Assembly (NCBI RefSeq): GCF_019679435.2
Contig: NZ_CP139781.1
Location: forward strand, 4,708,001 to 4,772,000
Origin: Actomonas aquatica
Lineage (GTDB): Bacteria > Verrucomicrobiota > Verrucomicrobiia > Opitutales > Opitutaceae
Length of the DNA: 64,000 nucleotides
Reading direction: 5' to 3'
Both the position numbers and the translations under genes were made by a program. The stretch's first letter is position 1, and the number at the start of each line of letters is the position of its first letter. Below the pieces are notes generated by a model. It was not told the origin of the DNA, searched no databases, and saw only the letters and a program-made list of their open reading frames with translations. Below are positions 35,792-45,475 of this stretch, piece after piece.

Positions 35792-37033
35792 TCACGTGAA
35801 GTCCTTTCGGAAGCGATAGACGCTCTGGACGAGTCCTTGCAGCAAACAGCAACTGAGCATGAAGGAACCACCGTAGCTAATGAAGGGAAGTGGTATACCC
35901 GTGATGGGCATCAGCCCGATGGTCATTGCGATATTAACAAACACGTGCACGGCGAAGAGCACCGTGACGCCGAGGGCGATCAGGGTGCCGAAGCGATCCC
36001 GGGCGAGCCCGGCGATGCGTATGCCATTAAAGAGCATTAAACCAAACAAGCTGAGAACCGTGAGGCTTCCCAAAAGTCCTTTCTCCTCGGCGATGACCGA
36101 GAAGATGAAGTCGTTGTGCGCGACGCCGCGCGGCAGATAGCCGAGTTGCGCCTGCGTGCCCTGGGTCCAACCCTTGCCCGTCAGCCCGCCGGAACCGACG
36201 GTGATGAGGGACTGTTTCAGGTTGTAGCCGTCCTTGATTCCTCGCGGGTCAATGACGTCCGGGGCGGCAAAAGTGAGGATACGATTCCGCTGATAATCAT
36301 GCAGCGGGATCCAGGAGTGCTCCTCGTAAGCACCCTTGTCGTTCATGAAATCGAGGTCGTTCGACTTCATGAAATTGACGTAATGGAAGGTGTCCCACGC
36401 CACCGCGCCCACGAGGAGGCTGAAAGCGCCCAAGGCTGCTACGAAGAACCGCGTCGAAAGGCGGGAGATGTAGAGCATTGAGAAAACCATGGGGGGCAGG
36501 ACGATAACCGATTTGAGGTCGGGCTGGCGCCAGATAAGGAACATCGGAATTCCGGCGGCAAGCGCCAACTTTCCCAGCACGCCGAGCGACTGGAAGATGC
36601 CGCCGACCTTTTCGCGCATCAAAATCGTGGCGCAGAGCAGCAAAACGCCAACCTTGGCCGGCTCGGACGGTTGCAAACTGAAGGCCCCCAAATCGATCCA
36701 GCGCTGCGCGCCGTCGCGGGTGGCGCCGATCCCGGGGATGAGCACGGCGACCAGCAAAATGAGACAAGCCCCGTAAAACCAATGGATTACGCGCAGCCAG
36801 AATCGGTAGTCGATCAGGGAAACCGAGATGTAGAGCCCAGCTCCGGCGGTGACCCAGACGATCTGCTTCATCCAGTCGTTGTCCGAGGTGGAGAACTGGG
36901 CGCTGTAGACGAAGGCGATGCCGGTGAGGCTCAGCACGGTCAGAATCAGCGGGGTCCCGATGTCCCAACGCTCCCGCGTGGTCAGCTTAAATATGCTGAA
37001 CATCTCGATGGGAGCGCGGAGATTTACGGCCAT
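35792..37033 (-). CDS. rodA: Rod-shape SEDS peptidoglycan glycosyltransferase RodA
   Basis: This 413-residue membrane protein has about ten hydrophobic segments. SEDS-family signatures include GAQRWIDLGAFSLQPSEPAKVG and the C-terminal TGIPLPFISYGGS. RodA polymerises lipid II together with a class B PBP at the inner membrane during cell elongation. The Met at 37033 is preferred over 37126, which precedes an unlikely Pro/Ser-rich stretch; 37003 is a further option. A periplasmic insert (about 215-275: GAYEEHSWIPLHDYQRNRI) is typical of bacterial RodA. It is followed by rng and diverges from the sulfotransferase-like gene. Confidence 0.93.
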   Translation of the reverse strand: MAVNLRAPIEMFSIFKLTTRERWDIGTPLILTVLSLTGIAFVYSAQFSTSDNDWMKQIVWVTAGAGLYISVSLIDYRFWLRVIHWFYGACLILLVAVLIPGIGATRDGAQRWIDLGAFSLQPSEPAKVGVLLLCATILMREKVGGIFQSLGVLGKLALAAGIPMFLIWRQPDLKSVIVLPPMVFSMLYISRLSTRFFVAALGAFSLLVGAVAWDTFHYVNFMKSNDLDFMNDKGAYEEHSWIPLHDYQRNRILTFAAPDVIDPRGIKDGYNLKQSLITVGSGGLTGKGWTQGTQAQLGYLPRGVAHNDFIFSVIAEEKGLLGSLTVLSLFGLMLFNGIRIAGLARDRFGTLIALGVTVLFAVHVFVNIAMTIGLMPITGIPLPFISYGGSFMLSCCLLQGLVQSVYRFRKDFT

Positions 37034-37213
37034 GAAGGTGGGTGAGGGAGGAGGTCCGGGAGTCGCCGACCGGTTCATTCGGAGCGAGACCGCGCCAAGG
37101 TGTCGCGTTTCCGGGGCGCGGCGCAAGCGCGGGCTTTGACCGATTGGCCGGGGGCTTGGGCTGCATGCACTTGGCGCTTCTCATTTCCGGCCGACGCCCC
37201 ATGCAAGAGGGCC

Positions 37214-37900
37214 ATGCGTTGGCGCAACCAACTGGGCAGAGTCCTCCCGCCGATCAATCGGCGCTGCGTGACGCCGCCCGGCGAACTGCGACCGCGGCCC
37301 GGGCGGCCGATCCTCGTCGCCTCGCTCATGCGCAGCGGCACCCACCTGGCGATCGATCTGATCCTGAACAACTTCGCCGCCTATCGGCACAACCCGCTCT
37401 ACCTCGATCTGGATGGTTACCTCCTCGACGGGCGGGCGCGGGAGCCGCTGCTGGCCTGCGGCGCTTACGTCGCCAAGACCCATCACCCACACCGGCCGGT
37501 GCCGGCGGACCAACTCGAAGCCCTGAGGCGCTTCGCGGCGACGGCGGTGGTGGTGACGCCGGTGCGGGAGGCGGAGGCGGTGAGCCGTTCGCTGGCGAGT
37601 TTTGGGGAGTCGGAGACGGTGGCGGAGGTCGCCGCGATGCAGGCGCAGGCGCAGGCCTTTTGGGCGGAATGGGATCCGGTGGCGGTGGACTTTGCGGAGT
37701 TGACCGACTGGGCGGGGAGCGCGGGGTTTCTGGCCCGATTGGCTGAACGAGCTGGAGTTCCGGTGCCAGCGAGGGTGGTGGAAAACCCGCCGCGCTCGGC
37801 GACCGGGCAGGTTCTCTGGGCCAAGCTATGGACGCGGCTGCTCGGCAGTCGGGCGGCCCGCATCAATACCACCATCCAGTTCGATTCCACCCGGAGTTGA
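37214..37900 (+). CDS. Sulfotransferase-like protein
   Basis: The product has 228 residues. The 5'-phosphosulfate loop of the sulfotransferase family is recognisable as PILVASLMRSGTHLAIDLIL (about 33-52). Later, VVVTPVREAEAVSRSLASFG fits the 3'-phosphate-binding strand and helix (usual form V-R-x-P-x-D-V). It would transfer sulfate from PAPS to a glycan or lipid. The start at 37214 is chosen over 37100 because the upstream part is Arg/Trp-rich and overlaps the divergent promoter. It adjoins exopolysaccharide genes, so glycan sulfation is plausible but inferred. Its 3' end overlaps the convergent polymerase gene by 75 bases. Confidence 0.7.
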   Translation: MRWRNQLGRVLPPINRRCVTPPGELRPRPGRPILVASLMRSGTHLAIDLILNNFAAYRHNPLYLDLDGYLLDGRAREPLLACGAYVAKTHHPHRPVPADQLEALRRFAATAVVVTPVREAEAVSRSLASFGESETVAEVAAMQAQAQAFWAEWDPVAVDFAELTDWAGSAGFLARLAERAGVPVPARVVENPPRSATGQVLWAKLWTRLLGSRAARINTTIQFDSTRS

Positions 37901-39334
37901 GACCGGTGCCGGCAACGGACTGCGGCCGTAGGCGGCGCCGAGCAGGATCCAGAAGGTGACCGCGCCCATCGGGCCCTCCAGCACGACGCCGAAGAAGGCA
38001 CTCACCATGATACCCCACGCGCCGATCCACAGGCCGAGCCCGGCGTGGTCGGTCGAACTCAGGGCACGCCAGGTGTGACGGGCCATCAGGCCGAGCAAGA
38101 ACAGGAAGGGCAACAGGCCGACGACGCCCATGCGGGCAAACACCGTCATGACGATCGAGTGCGGGCTGCGCACCGAATAGTCCCCGGAATTGTCGCCGTA
38201 GTAGCGCTGCATGAAGTTGCGCGCCAGGTCGTAGCCGAAGCCCAGGCCGGTGACCGGGTTCTCCTCCACCGTCTCGCGGGCGACGGTTTGCCACCAGACG
38301 AGGCGGTAGCGGTTGTTGTCGCCCTTGTTGGCCGTGTCATCTCCCCGGTAGGCGCCTTGGCCGCTGGGGTCGATGACCGAGCGCGCCTTTTCGTAGAGTC
38401 CGAGCAGCGGCGTTTGCTGCCACGGAGTGTTGGTCTGTTGAGCCACCCACAGCGTGCCAAATATCCCGACCACGCCAGTCACCAACACGACCATGGCGAG
38501 GCGCCAGCGTCCGCCGAACACCAGCCAGCAACCACCGCAGGCCAGCGCCAGCATGGCGGCGCGGTTGTCGGTTTCGATGATCTCAAAGGTCATCACCGCC
38601 ATGAGCGGCCAGCGCCACCAGCCGCCGCGTTCCTCCCAACGCACGAACTGCAACAAGGTCCCCACCGCGAGAAACACCCCCAGTAGGTCGGCCTTATAAA
38701 AGATGAGCGGCACGCCTCCGATCTGGAGCACGTTAAAAAAGAAGCCGGGGTAGAACTGCCACAGCCGGTGGGTGATCATCATCACGACGGCCGCGATGCG
38801 CAGAGTGGCCAGCAGGCGGGCCTCAAAATCGGGGCGCCGCCGCAGCACCGTCTGCGTGAGGAAGAAAAACGCCGCATAATAGACCGTGGCGAAATCGCGC
38901 AGGGCGAAGAACCCGTGACTCCGGAAATCGAAGAGGAAGCGCACACTGCCGATCACGATCCAGAGCAGCACGATCACATCGAGTGCGCCCACCCGCCGGG
39001 CCTCCGGTCCGCTGTGCGCCCGCTCGATCACCTGCAGCGCGGCCAGCACCACGAGCCCCATCTCGGCGGGCAGCGCGGGCAATCCGGGAATGAGCGAAAA
39101 CTGGGCGAAGCCGCGGTTGCCGATCAGGTAGCCGGCCAGCAATCCCATCAGCACGAACCCCTGCAACGCGGTGGTGCGCACCAGCGAAAGGATCACCGCG
39201 AGGGACGCTGCCAGCACCAGCGCCGGGATGAGCACGACCCCTTGGGCGACGTAAACGCCCGAAACCACAGCCACCAACAGCCCCCCGCCAAAAAACAGGC
39301 GATCACGCCAAACAGGTGCGAGGTGGTGCAGCAT
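37826..39334 (-). CDS. O-antigen ligase/polymerase (Wzy-like) membrane protein
   Basis: The product has 502 residues and ten to twelve hydrophobic segments. The Wzy_C / O-antigen ligase block is NNRYRLVWWQTVARETVEEN followed by PVTGLGFGYDL and, after a periplasmic loop, RSPHSIVMTVFARMG. Such proteins polymerise or ligate polysaccharide repeat units at the periplasmic face of the inner membrane. It is followed upstream on the same strand by the flippase gene (39416-40765), a natural partner. The C-terminal tail (GGIELDGGIDAGRPTAEQPRP) lies wholly in the overlap with the sulfotransferase-like gene and may be a late extension. Confidence 0.85.
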   Translation of the reverse strand: MLHHLAPVWRDRLFFGGGLLVAVVSGVYVAQGVVLIPALVLAASLAVILSLVRTTALQGFVLMGLLAGYLIGNRGFAQFSLIPGLPALPAEMGLVVLAALQVIERAHSGPEARRVGALDVIVLLWIVIGSVRFLFDFRSHGFFALRDFATVYYAAFFFLTQTVLRRRPDFEARLLATLRIAAVVMMITHRLWQFYPGFFFNVLQIGGVPLIFYKADLLGVFLAVGTLLQFVRWEERGGWWRWPLMAVMTFEIIETDNRAAMLALACGGCWLVFGGRWRLAMVVLVTGVVGIFGTLWVAQQTNTPWQQTPLLGLYEKARSVIDPSGQGAYRGDDTANKGDNNRYRLVWWQTVARETVEENPVTGLGFGYDLARNFMQRYYGDNSGDYSVRSPHSIVMTVFARMGVVGLLPFLFLLGLMARHTWRALSSTDHAGLGLWIGAWGIMVSAFFGVVLEGPMGAVTFWILLGAAYGRSPLPAPVSTPGGIELDGGIDAGRPTAEQPRP

Positions 39335-39415
39335 GGAGGTTGGGCAACAAAAAGAAGGGCGGGCGCCGGAAACGTGACGACGACGAGCGGAATCGTGGGC
39401 GGATCGATCCGGCGG

Positions 39416-40765
39416 TCAACGCTGGCTGAGCGCGTTCACCATGGCTCGCCAGCGATCGGGACGCACGATGATGAGCAGGCCGTCGAGCTGCGCGCGGGCG
39501 AGCGGACGCAGCGGCGGGAGTAACCAGGTTGTGAATACGCCGCCGACCAGCGCGCCGACCGCCACGGCGCCGGCCGCCCCCATCATGCCCCAGCGTTCGA
39601 GGCACCAGCCGGCCAGCGCGACTTGCACCGCCACGGTAATGAGCGCGCAGGCGAAGCTCCACCAACTGTCGGCCACCAGCAGCACGGCGTTCCACCGCGC
39701 GGCAACACTCAGCAGCAGGACGCCCAACCAGGCGCGGGCAATGAGCGGCGCGACCGCACCGTCGTATTGTGGACCGAGCACGAGATGCACCAGCACGGGC
39801 GCGAGCAGGGTGAGGGCGATGGCGGAGGCCCAGCCGAGTGCGCTCACGGCCTCGAACATGGCGCGCAGTTCGCGGCGAAAGCCGACCGCATCGGGCGCGG
39901 CGTGGGCGGCGGTGAGCGCCGGGAAGAGACTGGCGATGAGCGCGGCACCGGAGTAGAGGGCAAACTCGGTAAAACGGTTGGCCGCGAGGTAGAGTCCGGC
40001 GGCGTGATCCGAGAGTTTGATCGCGACCAGCACCTGGTCGAAGCGTCCGCCGAGCGCGGCCACCAAGCCGGCCAAGGCGAGGGGCAGACCCCCGCGCAGG
40101 AGGCGGCGGGCGATGACCTGATCCCAATGCCACGGACCGCTGCGCTCGGGGGCGGTGCGGTAGGCGATGGCGTAAGCCACGGCGTAGAGTCCGGCCTCAA
40201 GCACGATGGTGGCGACGAAAGCGAGGAGCGGCGCATCGAGCACGACCAGCAGCAGTTTCACGGCGGCGCCGGCGTAGATAACAGAGGTGCGGGAGATGAC
40301 CGCGCGGCGCGACTGCAGGTGGCGTTGGAACCACAGATCGATGACGTTGTTGGCCTGAAAGACGAGCGAGAGGCTGGCGAGCAGCAGCAGGGGCCATTGG
40401 CCGGGCAACGCGACGCGGCCGGCGATCGCCATGCCGACGATGGCGGTGAGTCCGCCGCCGACGCGCAGCAGGCAGGCGGTGCCGAGCGTGCCGCCGGCTT
40501 CATCGGGTCGCCGCACCAGCTCCCGCACCACCACGGCGTCGAGACTAAGCGTGGCCCACGGCACGGCGATGGCCATGAAGGCGAGCACGGCGTTGAAGTG
40601 ACCGAAATCCGCCGGACCCAGGTGCCGGGCGATCGCGCCGACCACGCCGATGGTGACGACCATGCTGGCCACGCGTCCGCCCACGATCCACAGCGTGTTG
40701 GCGAGAGGTTGGGCAGGGCGGAGCGGCACAGCGCGCAGTAAGCGCGGCGGCATTTTCCGGGGCAA
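39416..40765 (-). CDS. Oligosaccharide flippase (Wzx / MATE-like fold)
   Basis: The product has 449 residues and about 12-14 hydrophobic segments. The N-terminal segment (ANTLWIVGGRVASMVVTIG, then ARHLGPADFGHFNAVLAF) is the standard opening of polysaccharide-biosynthesis flippases, with GPADFG as the family turn. A central GGRFDQVLVAIKLSDHAAGLYLAANRF matches the start of the second bundle. It would flip undecaprenyl-linked repeat units to the periplasm for the polymerase encoded just downstream (82 bases). The start at 40765 may instead be the Met four codons later. Confidence 0.88.
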   Translation of the reverse strand: MPRKMPPRLLRAVPLRPAQPLANTLWIVGGRVASMVVTIGVVGAIARHLGPADFGHFNAVLAFMAIAVPWATLSLDAVVVRELVRRPDEAGGTLGTACLLRVGGGLTAIVGMAIAGRVALPGQWPLLLLASLSLVFQANNVIDLWFQRHLQSRRAVISRTSVIYAGAAVKLLLVVLDAPLLAFVATIVLEAGLYAVAYAIAYRTAPERSGPWHWDQVIARRLLRGGLPLALAGLVAALGGRFDQVLVAIKLSDHAAGLYLAANRFTEFALYSGAALIASLFPALTAAHAAPDAVGFRRELRAMFEAVSALGWASAIALTLLAPVLVHLVLGPQYDGAVAPLIARAWLGVLLLSVAARWNAVLLVADSWWSFACALITVAVQVALAGWCLERWGMMGAAGAVAVGALVGGVFTTWLLPPLRPLARAQLDGLLIIVRPDRWRAMVNALSQR

Positions 40766-40800
40766 TCAAAGTCTGGCTGGGGCGTGTGTGAGATCGCTGA

Positions 40801-40885
40801 GTAGCTGCGCTTGAGCCGGCGGCGAAAGCGTGGCGCGGTGGCCTGGTGGAGCGGCCACGTTGTCGCTGCGCTCCAACGCGGCTAC
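40801..40885. repeat. Inverted REP pair, family A
   Basis: This is an 85-base element with GTAGCTGCGCTTGAGCCGG at the left and, on minus, GTAGCCGCGTTGGAGCGCAG at the right, the same layout as 30095-30181. It lies between the divergent flippase and GT2 genes. Confidence 0.8.
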
Positions 40886-40954
40886 GGGGTTGGGCGCTGA
40901 GGCGGGCGGAGGGGCAGCGTTAGCGCGAGCAAGCTCGCGGCCTGGTCGCTCTAA

Positions 40955-40990
40955 GTAGCTGCGCTTGAGCCTAAGGCGAAAGCGTGGCCC
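40955..40990 (+). repeat. Single REP unit, family A
   Basis: GTAGCTGCGCTTGAGCCTAA then GGCGAAAGCGTGGCCC: one unit of the family, ending 44 bases before the GT2 start. A small palindrome GCGAGC-AA-GCTCGC sits between it and the preceding pair. Confidence 0.75.
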
Positions 40991-41033
40991 GGGGCTTGCG
41001 GCGGGGGCGGGTGGTGACGCAGGCTTCGGGCGC

Positions 41034-42011
41034 ATGCCGGCTGTGAGCGTCCTGATGGTCTTCCACCGCGACGGTCCGCATCTGCGGCCGGCGATTGCGA
41101 GTGTGTTGGCGCAGACGTGGCGGGACTTCGAATTGGTCTTGGTCGACAATGGCAGCGGGCTGGATGCGAGCGACCTCGGCGAACTCGGTCAGGACGCGCG
41201 CGTGCGTTGGGTGCACCTGCCGCAGAACGTGGGCATTCCCGGCGGACACAACGCCGGGGTCGCGGCGGCGCGGGCGCCGTGGGTGGCGTTGATGGATTAC
41301 GATGACGTGAGTCAACCGGAGCGTTTGGCTCGACAATGGGCGGCGGCGCAGACGGTCGGTGATGACGTGGGCGTGATTTCGGGTCAGGCAGAGCGGATCA
41401 ACGCGGCGGGTGAGCCGGTGGGGCAGTGCGAATTTTCGCTCGGACCGGACGACGCGACGAGGCAGCGCGACTACGCGGCGTATGCGGGCGCGTGGGTCAC
41501 GCAGACGAGTTTGGTGCGACGCGAATGGCTGACGGCGCTGCCGTATCGCGAGGTCTTTCCGTTTGCGGCCGATCTGGATTGGCAGGCGCGGGCGAGTGAG
41601 CGCGGGGCGGCGTTGATCCTGCCGGACGTGTTGCTGCGCTACCGCTGGCACGATGGGCAGACCACGCAGGCTCGGCGGGATGAGATCGAGCGCAGTCGGG
41701 CGGTGATTTTGTTGATCAGTCAGCGTCGGCGAGCCGGGCGCGACGAGCGGCTGGCGGAAGCGTTGGCGGAGTTGGAGGGGATGTCGGCGGCGGCCGCGTG
41801 GTGGCAGGTGGCGGAGTGGGCCGCGACGGAAGGCTGGGCCGAGGCGGCGGCTTACGCGGCGCGGCGCAGCTGGGTGCTTGAGCGTGGTTGGCGGCGGGCG
41901 GGGCAGGCGGTTCGACTGATCGCGGCGCTGCCGGCGGCGGCGCGAGCGCGGGCGTGGCGCATGGCGTTGCGGGGGCCGGTGCGGGCGTTGGGTGTGCGGG
42001 GCACGCCCTAA
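41034..42011 (+). CDS. Family 2 glycosyltransferase
   Basis: The product has 325 residues. The GT-A fold begins at once (VSVLMVFHRDGPHLRPAIAS), with VLVDNGSG as the nucleotide-binding strand and D-Y-D-D in ALMDYDDVSQPERLA as the metal-binding DXD-type motif. It transfers a sugar from a nucleotide donor to a lipid-linked acceptor on the cytoplasmic side. Its C-terminal 100 residues are Ala/Arg/Trp-rich helices. The Met at 41034 is chosen because it directly starts the first strand; upstream codons run into the REP unit. It is the first of three same-strand glycosyltransferases; its donor sugar is unknown. Confidence 0.88.
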   Translation: MPAVSVLMVFHRDGPHLRPAIASVLAQTWRDFELVLVDNGSGLDASDLGELGQDARVRWVHLPQNVGIPGGHNAGVAAARAPWVALMDYDDVSQPERLARQWAAAQTVGDDVGVISGQAERINAAGEPVGQCEFSLGPDDATRQRDYAAYAGAWVTQTSLVRREWLTALPYREVFPFAADLDWQARASERGAALILPDVLLRYRWHDGQTTQARRDEIERSRAVILLISQRRRAGRDERLAEALAELEGMSAAAAWWQVAEWAATEGWAEAAAYAARRSWVLERGWRRAGQAVRLIAALPAAARARAWRMALRGPVRALGVRGTP

Positions 42012-42055
42012 AGTTGAAGCTTTTCGCCGGCGGGTCGTCCGGCCTTGCTGGGGGC

Positions 42056-43129
42056 GTGCCCGCTGCCCCGGAACTCGAGACCCTGCATTATCTTGGCTAC
42101 GACGAGGATGTCGGCGGCATCGTCTCGATTGTGCGGGCGCTGGCGGAGACCGGACTTTTTGGGGTCACGTTGGGTCTGAACCGTGGCGCGCACCAACGGC
42201 GGCAGCCGGCGCTGCCGGTGGTGGAGTTCAGTCCGCTGGCGGGTGAGACGATTTCGCCGGGGACCTGGTGGCGGGCGCGACAGGTGGCGCGTGAGGTGCA
42301 GGTTTGGTTGCAGGGGGCGCCGGGACGGGTGTTTCACGGTCACTCGCGGGCGGGGCTGTTGGTGGCGCTGGCGTTGCGGGCGCGCGGCGAAGCCCGGGTC
42401 GTCGCAAGTGTGCACGCCTACGGACGGCAACGGTGGTTTTACCGGGCGGCGGCGCGACGGCTGGGGGCGCGGTTGTTTTGGCTGAGTCCGGCAATGAAGG
42501 CGTATTATGGGGTGCCGGGCAGTGACTGGACGCAGTGCATCGGGGGCGGGGTGTCGGAGCGTTGTTTTGCGGTGCCGCGCACGGCAGCGGAGGCGCCGCC
42601 GTGGATCATCGCGGGCATCGGCGATCGGGTGCGGTGGAAGGGGTGGCACCGGGTGCTGGACGCGTTGGCCGCGTTGCCAGAGGCGGAACGGGCGGCGCTG
42701 CGGTTTGAACATATCGGCGGCGCGGGTGATCCGGCTTACGTGGCGGAGCTGGAGACGCGCACGCGGTCGGCGGGGCTGAGCGACGTGGTGACCTGGCGCG
42801 GGCCGCAGCCGGACTCGGCCGGGCTGCTGGCGGAGGCGCATGCGTTGGTGGTCGCGTCGGACCATGAACCGTTTTCGATGGCCATGCTCGAAGCCATGGC
42901 GGCCGGGGTGCCGGTGCTGGCGGCGGCCGCCGGCGGAGCGGTGGATGTGGTGTCACCACCGCGCCTGGGGGTGTTGTATTCGAATTCTGATGACGACGGA
43001 TTGGCGCGGGAGCTGGGGCGCTTGGCGCGGGGAGAAGGGGTGGCGCGGGTGTCGCCGGATCCAGCGGCGGTGCGACGCTTCGCGGCTCCGGCGGTGGCCG
43101 AACAATGGCAGAAGGTTTACCGGTTATGA
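42056..43129 (+). CDS. Family 4 glycosyltransferase
   Basis: The product has about 357 residues if the GTG at 42056 is used; this start is uncertain because the open frame runs back into the GT2 gene. GT-B features are present: N-terminal LGYDEDVGGIVSIVRAL, HGHSRAGLLVALAL, a linker, then WIIAGIGDRVRWKGWHRVLD and the retaining-GT4 motif EPFSMAMLEAMAAGVPVLA with its Glu. It probably adds a sugar to the lipid-linked repeat unit. The stop overlaps the next start (ATGA), so the two GT4 enzymes are translationally coupled. Donor and acceptor are unknown. Confidence 0.83.
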   Translation: MPAAPELETLHYLGYDEDVGGIVSIVRALAETGLFGVTLGLNRGAHQRRQPALPVVEFSPLAGETISPGTWWRARQVAREVQVWLQGAPGRVFHGHSRAGLLVALALRARGEARVVASVHAYGRQRWFYRAAARRLGARLFWLSPAMKAYYGVPGSDWTQCIGGGVSERCFAVPRTAAEAPPWIIAGIGDRVRWKGWHRVLDALAALPEAERAALRFEHIGGAGDPAYVAELETRTRSAGLSDVVTWRGPQPDSAGLLAEAHALVVASDHEPFSMAMLEAMAAGVPVLAAAAGGAVDVVSPPRLGVLYSNSDDDGLARELGRLARGEGVARVSPDPAAVRRFAAPAVAEQWQKVYRL

Positions 43130-44301
43130 GTGAGATGCCGTCCTTGCTGCACGTGGCGTCGTGGGTGCGCAGTATCGGCGGCGTGGAGACGCTGCTGGCG
43201 CAGCATGCGCGGGCTGATGCGGCGGCTGGGTTAAAGGCGACGCAGGTGTCGTTGTTTGATCGGCCGCCGTTTGGGGGCGAACCGGAGCCCGGTTATGTGC
43301 CACTGCGGCTGGGTGGTTGGTCGACGGTGCGCGCCATGCGGCGGGCGATGGCGGGCGTGGGCCGGGAAAATGCGGGGGCATTGGTCCTGTGGCACAACGG
43401 CTGGGGCTTGCCGTGGTTTGCGCCGGCGGATCGCTCGGCGCGGCGCATTGTTTGCCTGTGGGACAGCGTGGAGCATTTTGGACCGTGGCTGGCGTCGGTG
43501 CGAAGCTGGCTCGATGGCGTGATCTGCATGAGTGCGGCGGCGCGGGAGGACGTGCGGCGTTTACTGCCGGATTGGCCGGAAGAACGCACGCAGGTATTGC
43601 GGGTTCCCTTGGCCGCACCGGCGGGGCTTGTGGTCGAGCGCACGCGCGGAGCGGAGCTCGTGATCGGCTGCGCGGGGCGGTTGGTCAAAGCGCAGAAACG
43701 CTGGGAGCGGTTGGTGCCGTTTGTGGCGGAGTTGCGACGGCTCGGGGTGGCTTATCGGATCGAGGTGGTGAGCGACGGTCCGTTGCGGCCGTGGTTGCAG
43801 CAGCGATTGGGGGACGATGCGCGCATCGCGTTTTTGGGTTGGCAGGACCGGGCGGCGTATTGGCAACGACTGCAGCGTTGGGATGTCGCACTGTCCTTCA
43901 CCGATCACGAAGGGGGGCCGATTGTGATGCTGGAGGCGATGGCGGCAGGGGCCCTGCCGGTGTATCCAGCAATTGGAGGCAGCCTCGTGCGCGACTACCT
44001 GCCGGGGCTGGATGCACGTAGCCAGTATGCAGTGGGCGACCCAGTGGCGGCGGCGCGAGCGGTGCAGGCGTGGGCAGCGACGACGGAGGCCGAGGTGCAG
44101 CCGGTGCGGGCGCGGGCGCAAGAGATCGCGGCGGGGCATCGCCCGGAGCACTACGATGCGGACTTTGCGGCGTTTGCGCGGCGGATCGCGGCCTTGCCGC
44201 GGGTGTCGCGGGACGGCGCGGGCGAGATGCCGCGCCGGTGGTGGGATGTGTTGCCGTTGGGCGTGGTGACGCGCCTGATGCCGGGAGCGTTGTGGCGATA
44301 G
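43126..44301 (+). CDS. Family 4 glycosyltransferase
   Basis: The product has 391 residues with a GT-B fold. The N-terminal part (VASWVRSIGGVETLLAQH) binds the acceptor side. The C-terminal half shows IGCAGRLVKAQKRWERLVPF, FLGWQDRAAYW and DHEGGPIVMLEAMAAGALPV, the last carrying the GT4 Glu pair region. It starts inside the stop codon of the preceding GT4 gene. It ends one base before the stop of the convergent minus-strand GT4, so there is no room for a conventional terminator between them. It is a likely repeat-unit assembly enzyme of the exopolysaccharide; substrates unknown. Confidence 0.86.
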   Translation: MSEMPSLLHVASWVRSIGGVETLLAQHARADAAAGLKATQVSLFDRPPFGGEPEPGYVPLRLGGWSTVRAMRRAMAGVGRENAGALVLWHNGWGLPWFAPADRSARRIVCLWDSVEHFGPWLASVRSWLDGVICMSAAAREDVRRLLPDWPEERTQVLRVPLAAPAGLVVERTRGAELVIGCAGRLVKAQKRWERLVPFVAELRRLGVAYRIEVVSDGPLRPWLQQRLGDDARIAFLGWQDRAAYWQRLQRWDVALSFTDHEGGPIVMLEAMAAGALPVYPAIGGSLVRDYLPGLDARSQYAVGDPVAAARAVQAWAATTEAEVQPVRARAQEIAAGHRPEHYDADFAAFARRIAALPRVSRDGAGEMPRRWWDVLPLGVVTRLMPGALWR

Positions 44302-45393
44302 CTAGCGCAGGGCTTCGGCAAGGCGGTGGGCGAAGGCGTCGCGGGTGTAGTGCTGGAGGAAATACTGGCGGTGGGCGCCGGCGGGACGAGGCGCGGCGGC
44401 GACGCGTTCAAGGGCGTCGGCGATGTTCACCGCGCTGCGTTGGCGGGCGGGGATGAGGTGGACGTGTGCGGGGGGCAGGCCTTCGGGCACGGCGTGCCAG
44501 TCGGTGAGGATGAGGGGCAGGTCGTGGGCGAGCGCTTCGAGGATGACCAGCGGGTGCGCTTCGGCGGCGTAGCGGGTGGGGAAGAGCAGCACGTCGGCGC
44601 CGGCGTAGAGGTGGTGTTTGGCTTCGGCGGTGGCGAAGCCGATGTGGTCGACGGGCGCGCCGCAGCGGGCGGCGTGAGCGCGGAAGGCTTTGGCGGTGGC
44701 GGGATCGTCGAAGTCGCCGGCAACGGTGAGGCGCACGCTGCCCGGGCAACGGCGGTGGGCTTCGGCGACGCCGGCGAGGGCGGCCAGCACGCCTTTGGCG
44801 CGGGTGCAGGCGCCGACAAAAACAGCGTGCAGCGGGCGTTGGTGAGGACCGTCGCGGCGTTGCCAGTGCGGGAAGGGATCGGCGATGCCGTTGCGGATGA
44901 CGACGGTGCGGTGCGGGTGCAGGTAGGCGACGTCGGCGCGGAGGGCTTCGCCGAGCACGAGCGAGAGTTCGGCGCGGCCGAGGGCGCGGCGGGCGAGTCC
45001 GCGTTCGAAGGGTTTGGCGTGGTGTTGCAGCCAGTGGCCGAGGCCGGTGGCGTGCCAGTGGAGGATGAGGCGGGTGGCGAGCGGGCGGCAGAAAAAGAGC
45101 AGGAGAAAATCGCGGTAGAGGGCGACGCGCTTGCCGGGCGCGGGCACGTAATAGAGGTCCATGCGGCCGTGGCGCAGGGTGAGTCGCCAGACGCGCCAGA
45201 TGGCGACGGCGAGCGGGAGCAGTTTGCCCCAGCGCCAGCGACCGACGTCGGCGTTGTTGCGCGAGAGAGGGAGGTTGACGTGGTGCAGCTCGATCTCGGG
45301 GGCGGCGGCGGGGAGCGCGTCGAGCAGCGTCTGCACCATGAGACTCTGGCCGTGGATGGGGGGCGGAATCTGCGCGAGGACGAGCAGCTTCAT
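44302..45393 (-). CDS. Family 4 glycosyltransferase
   Basis: The product has 363 residues. The opening [20 protein letters not shown] is typical of GT4 enzymes from polysaccharide loci (PPPxHGxS donor-side loop). The C-terminal half shows [61 protein letters not shown] and the Glu-rich motif EAHPLVILE. The Met at 45393 is chosen; 15 upstream codons are possible but Pro-rich. It is transcribed against the two other GT4 genes and divergent from the exosortase gene, about 46-82 bases apart depending on the exosortase start. Confidence 0.87.
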   Translation of the reverse strand: MKLLVLAQIPPPIHGQSLMVQTLLDALPAAAPEIELHHVNLPLSRNNADVGRWRWGKLLPLAVAIWRVWRLTLRHGRMDLYYVPAPGKRVALYRDFLLLFFCRPLATRLILHWHATGLGHWLQHHAKPFERGLARRALGRAELSLVLGEALRADVAYLHPHRTVVIRNGIADPFPHWQRRDGPHQRPLHAVFVGACTRAKGVLAALAGVAEAHRRCPGSVRLTVAGDFDDPATAKAFRAHAARCGAPVDHIGFATAEAKHHLYAGADVLLFPTRYAAEAHPLVILEALAHDLPLILTDWHAVPEGLPPAHVHLIPARQRSAVNIADALERVAAAPRPAGAHRQYFLQHYTRDAFAHRLAEALR

Positions 45394-45475
45394 CGCGAGC
45401 TTGGAATGTGGCGCGGGCGGCGGAACACTGCGGCCCAACGTGAACCGAGAGTCGTCGTCAAACCAGTCTGGAATC

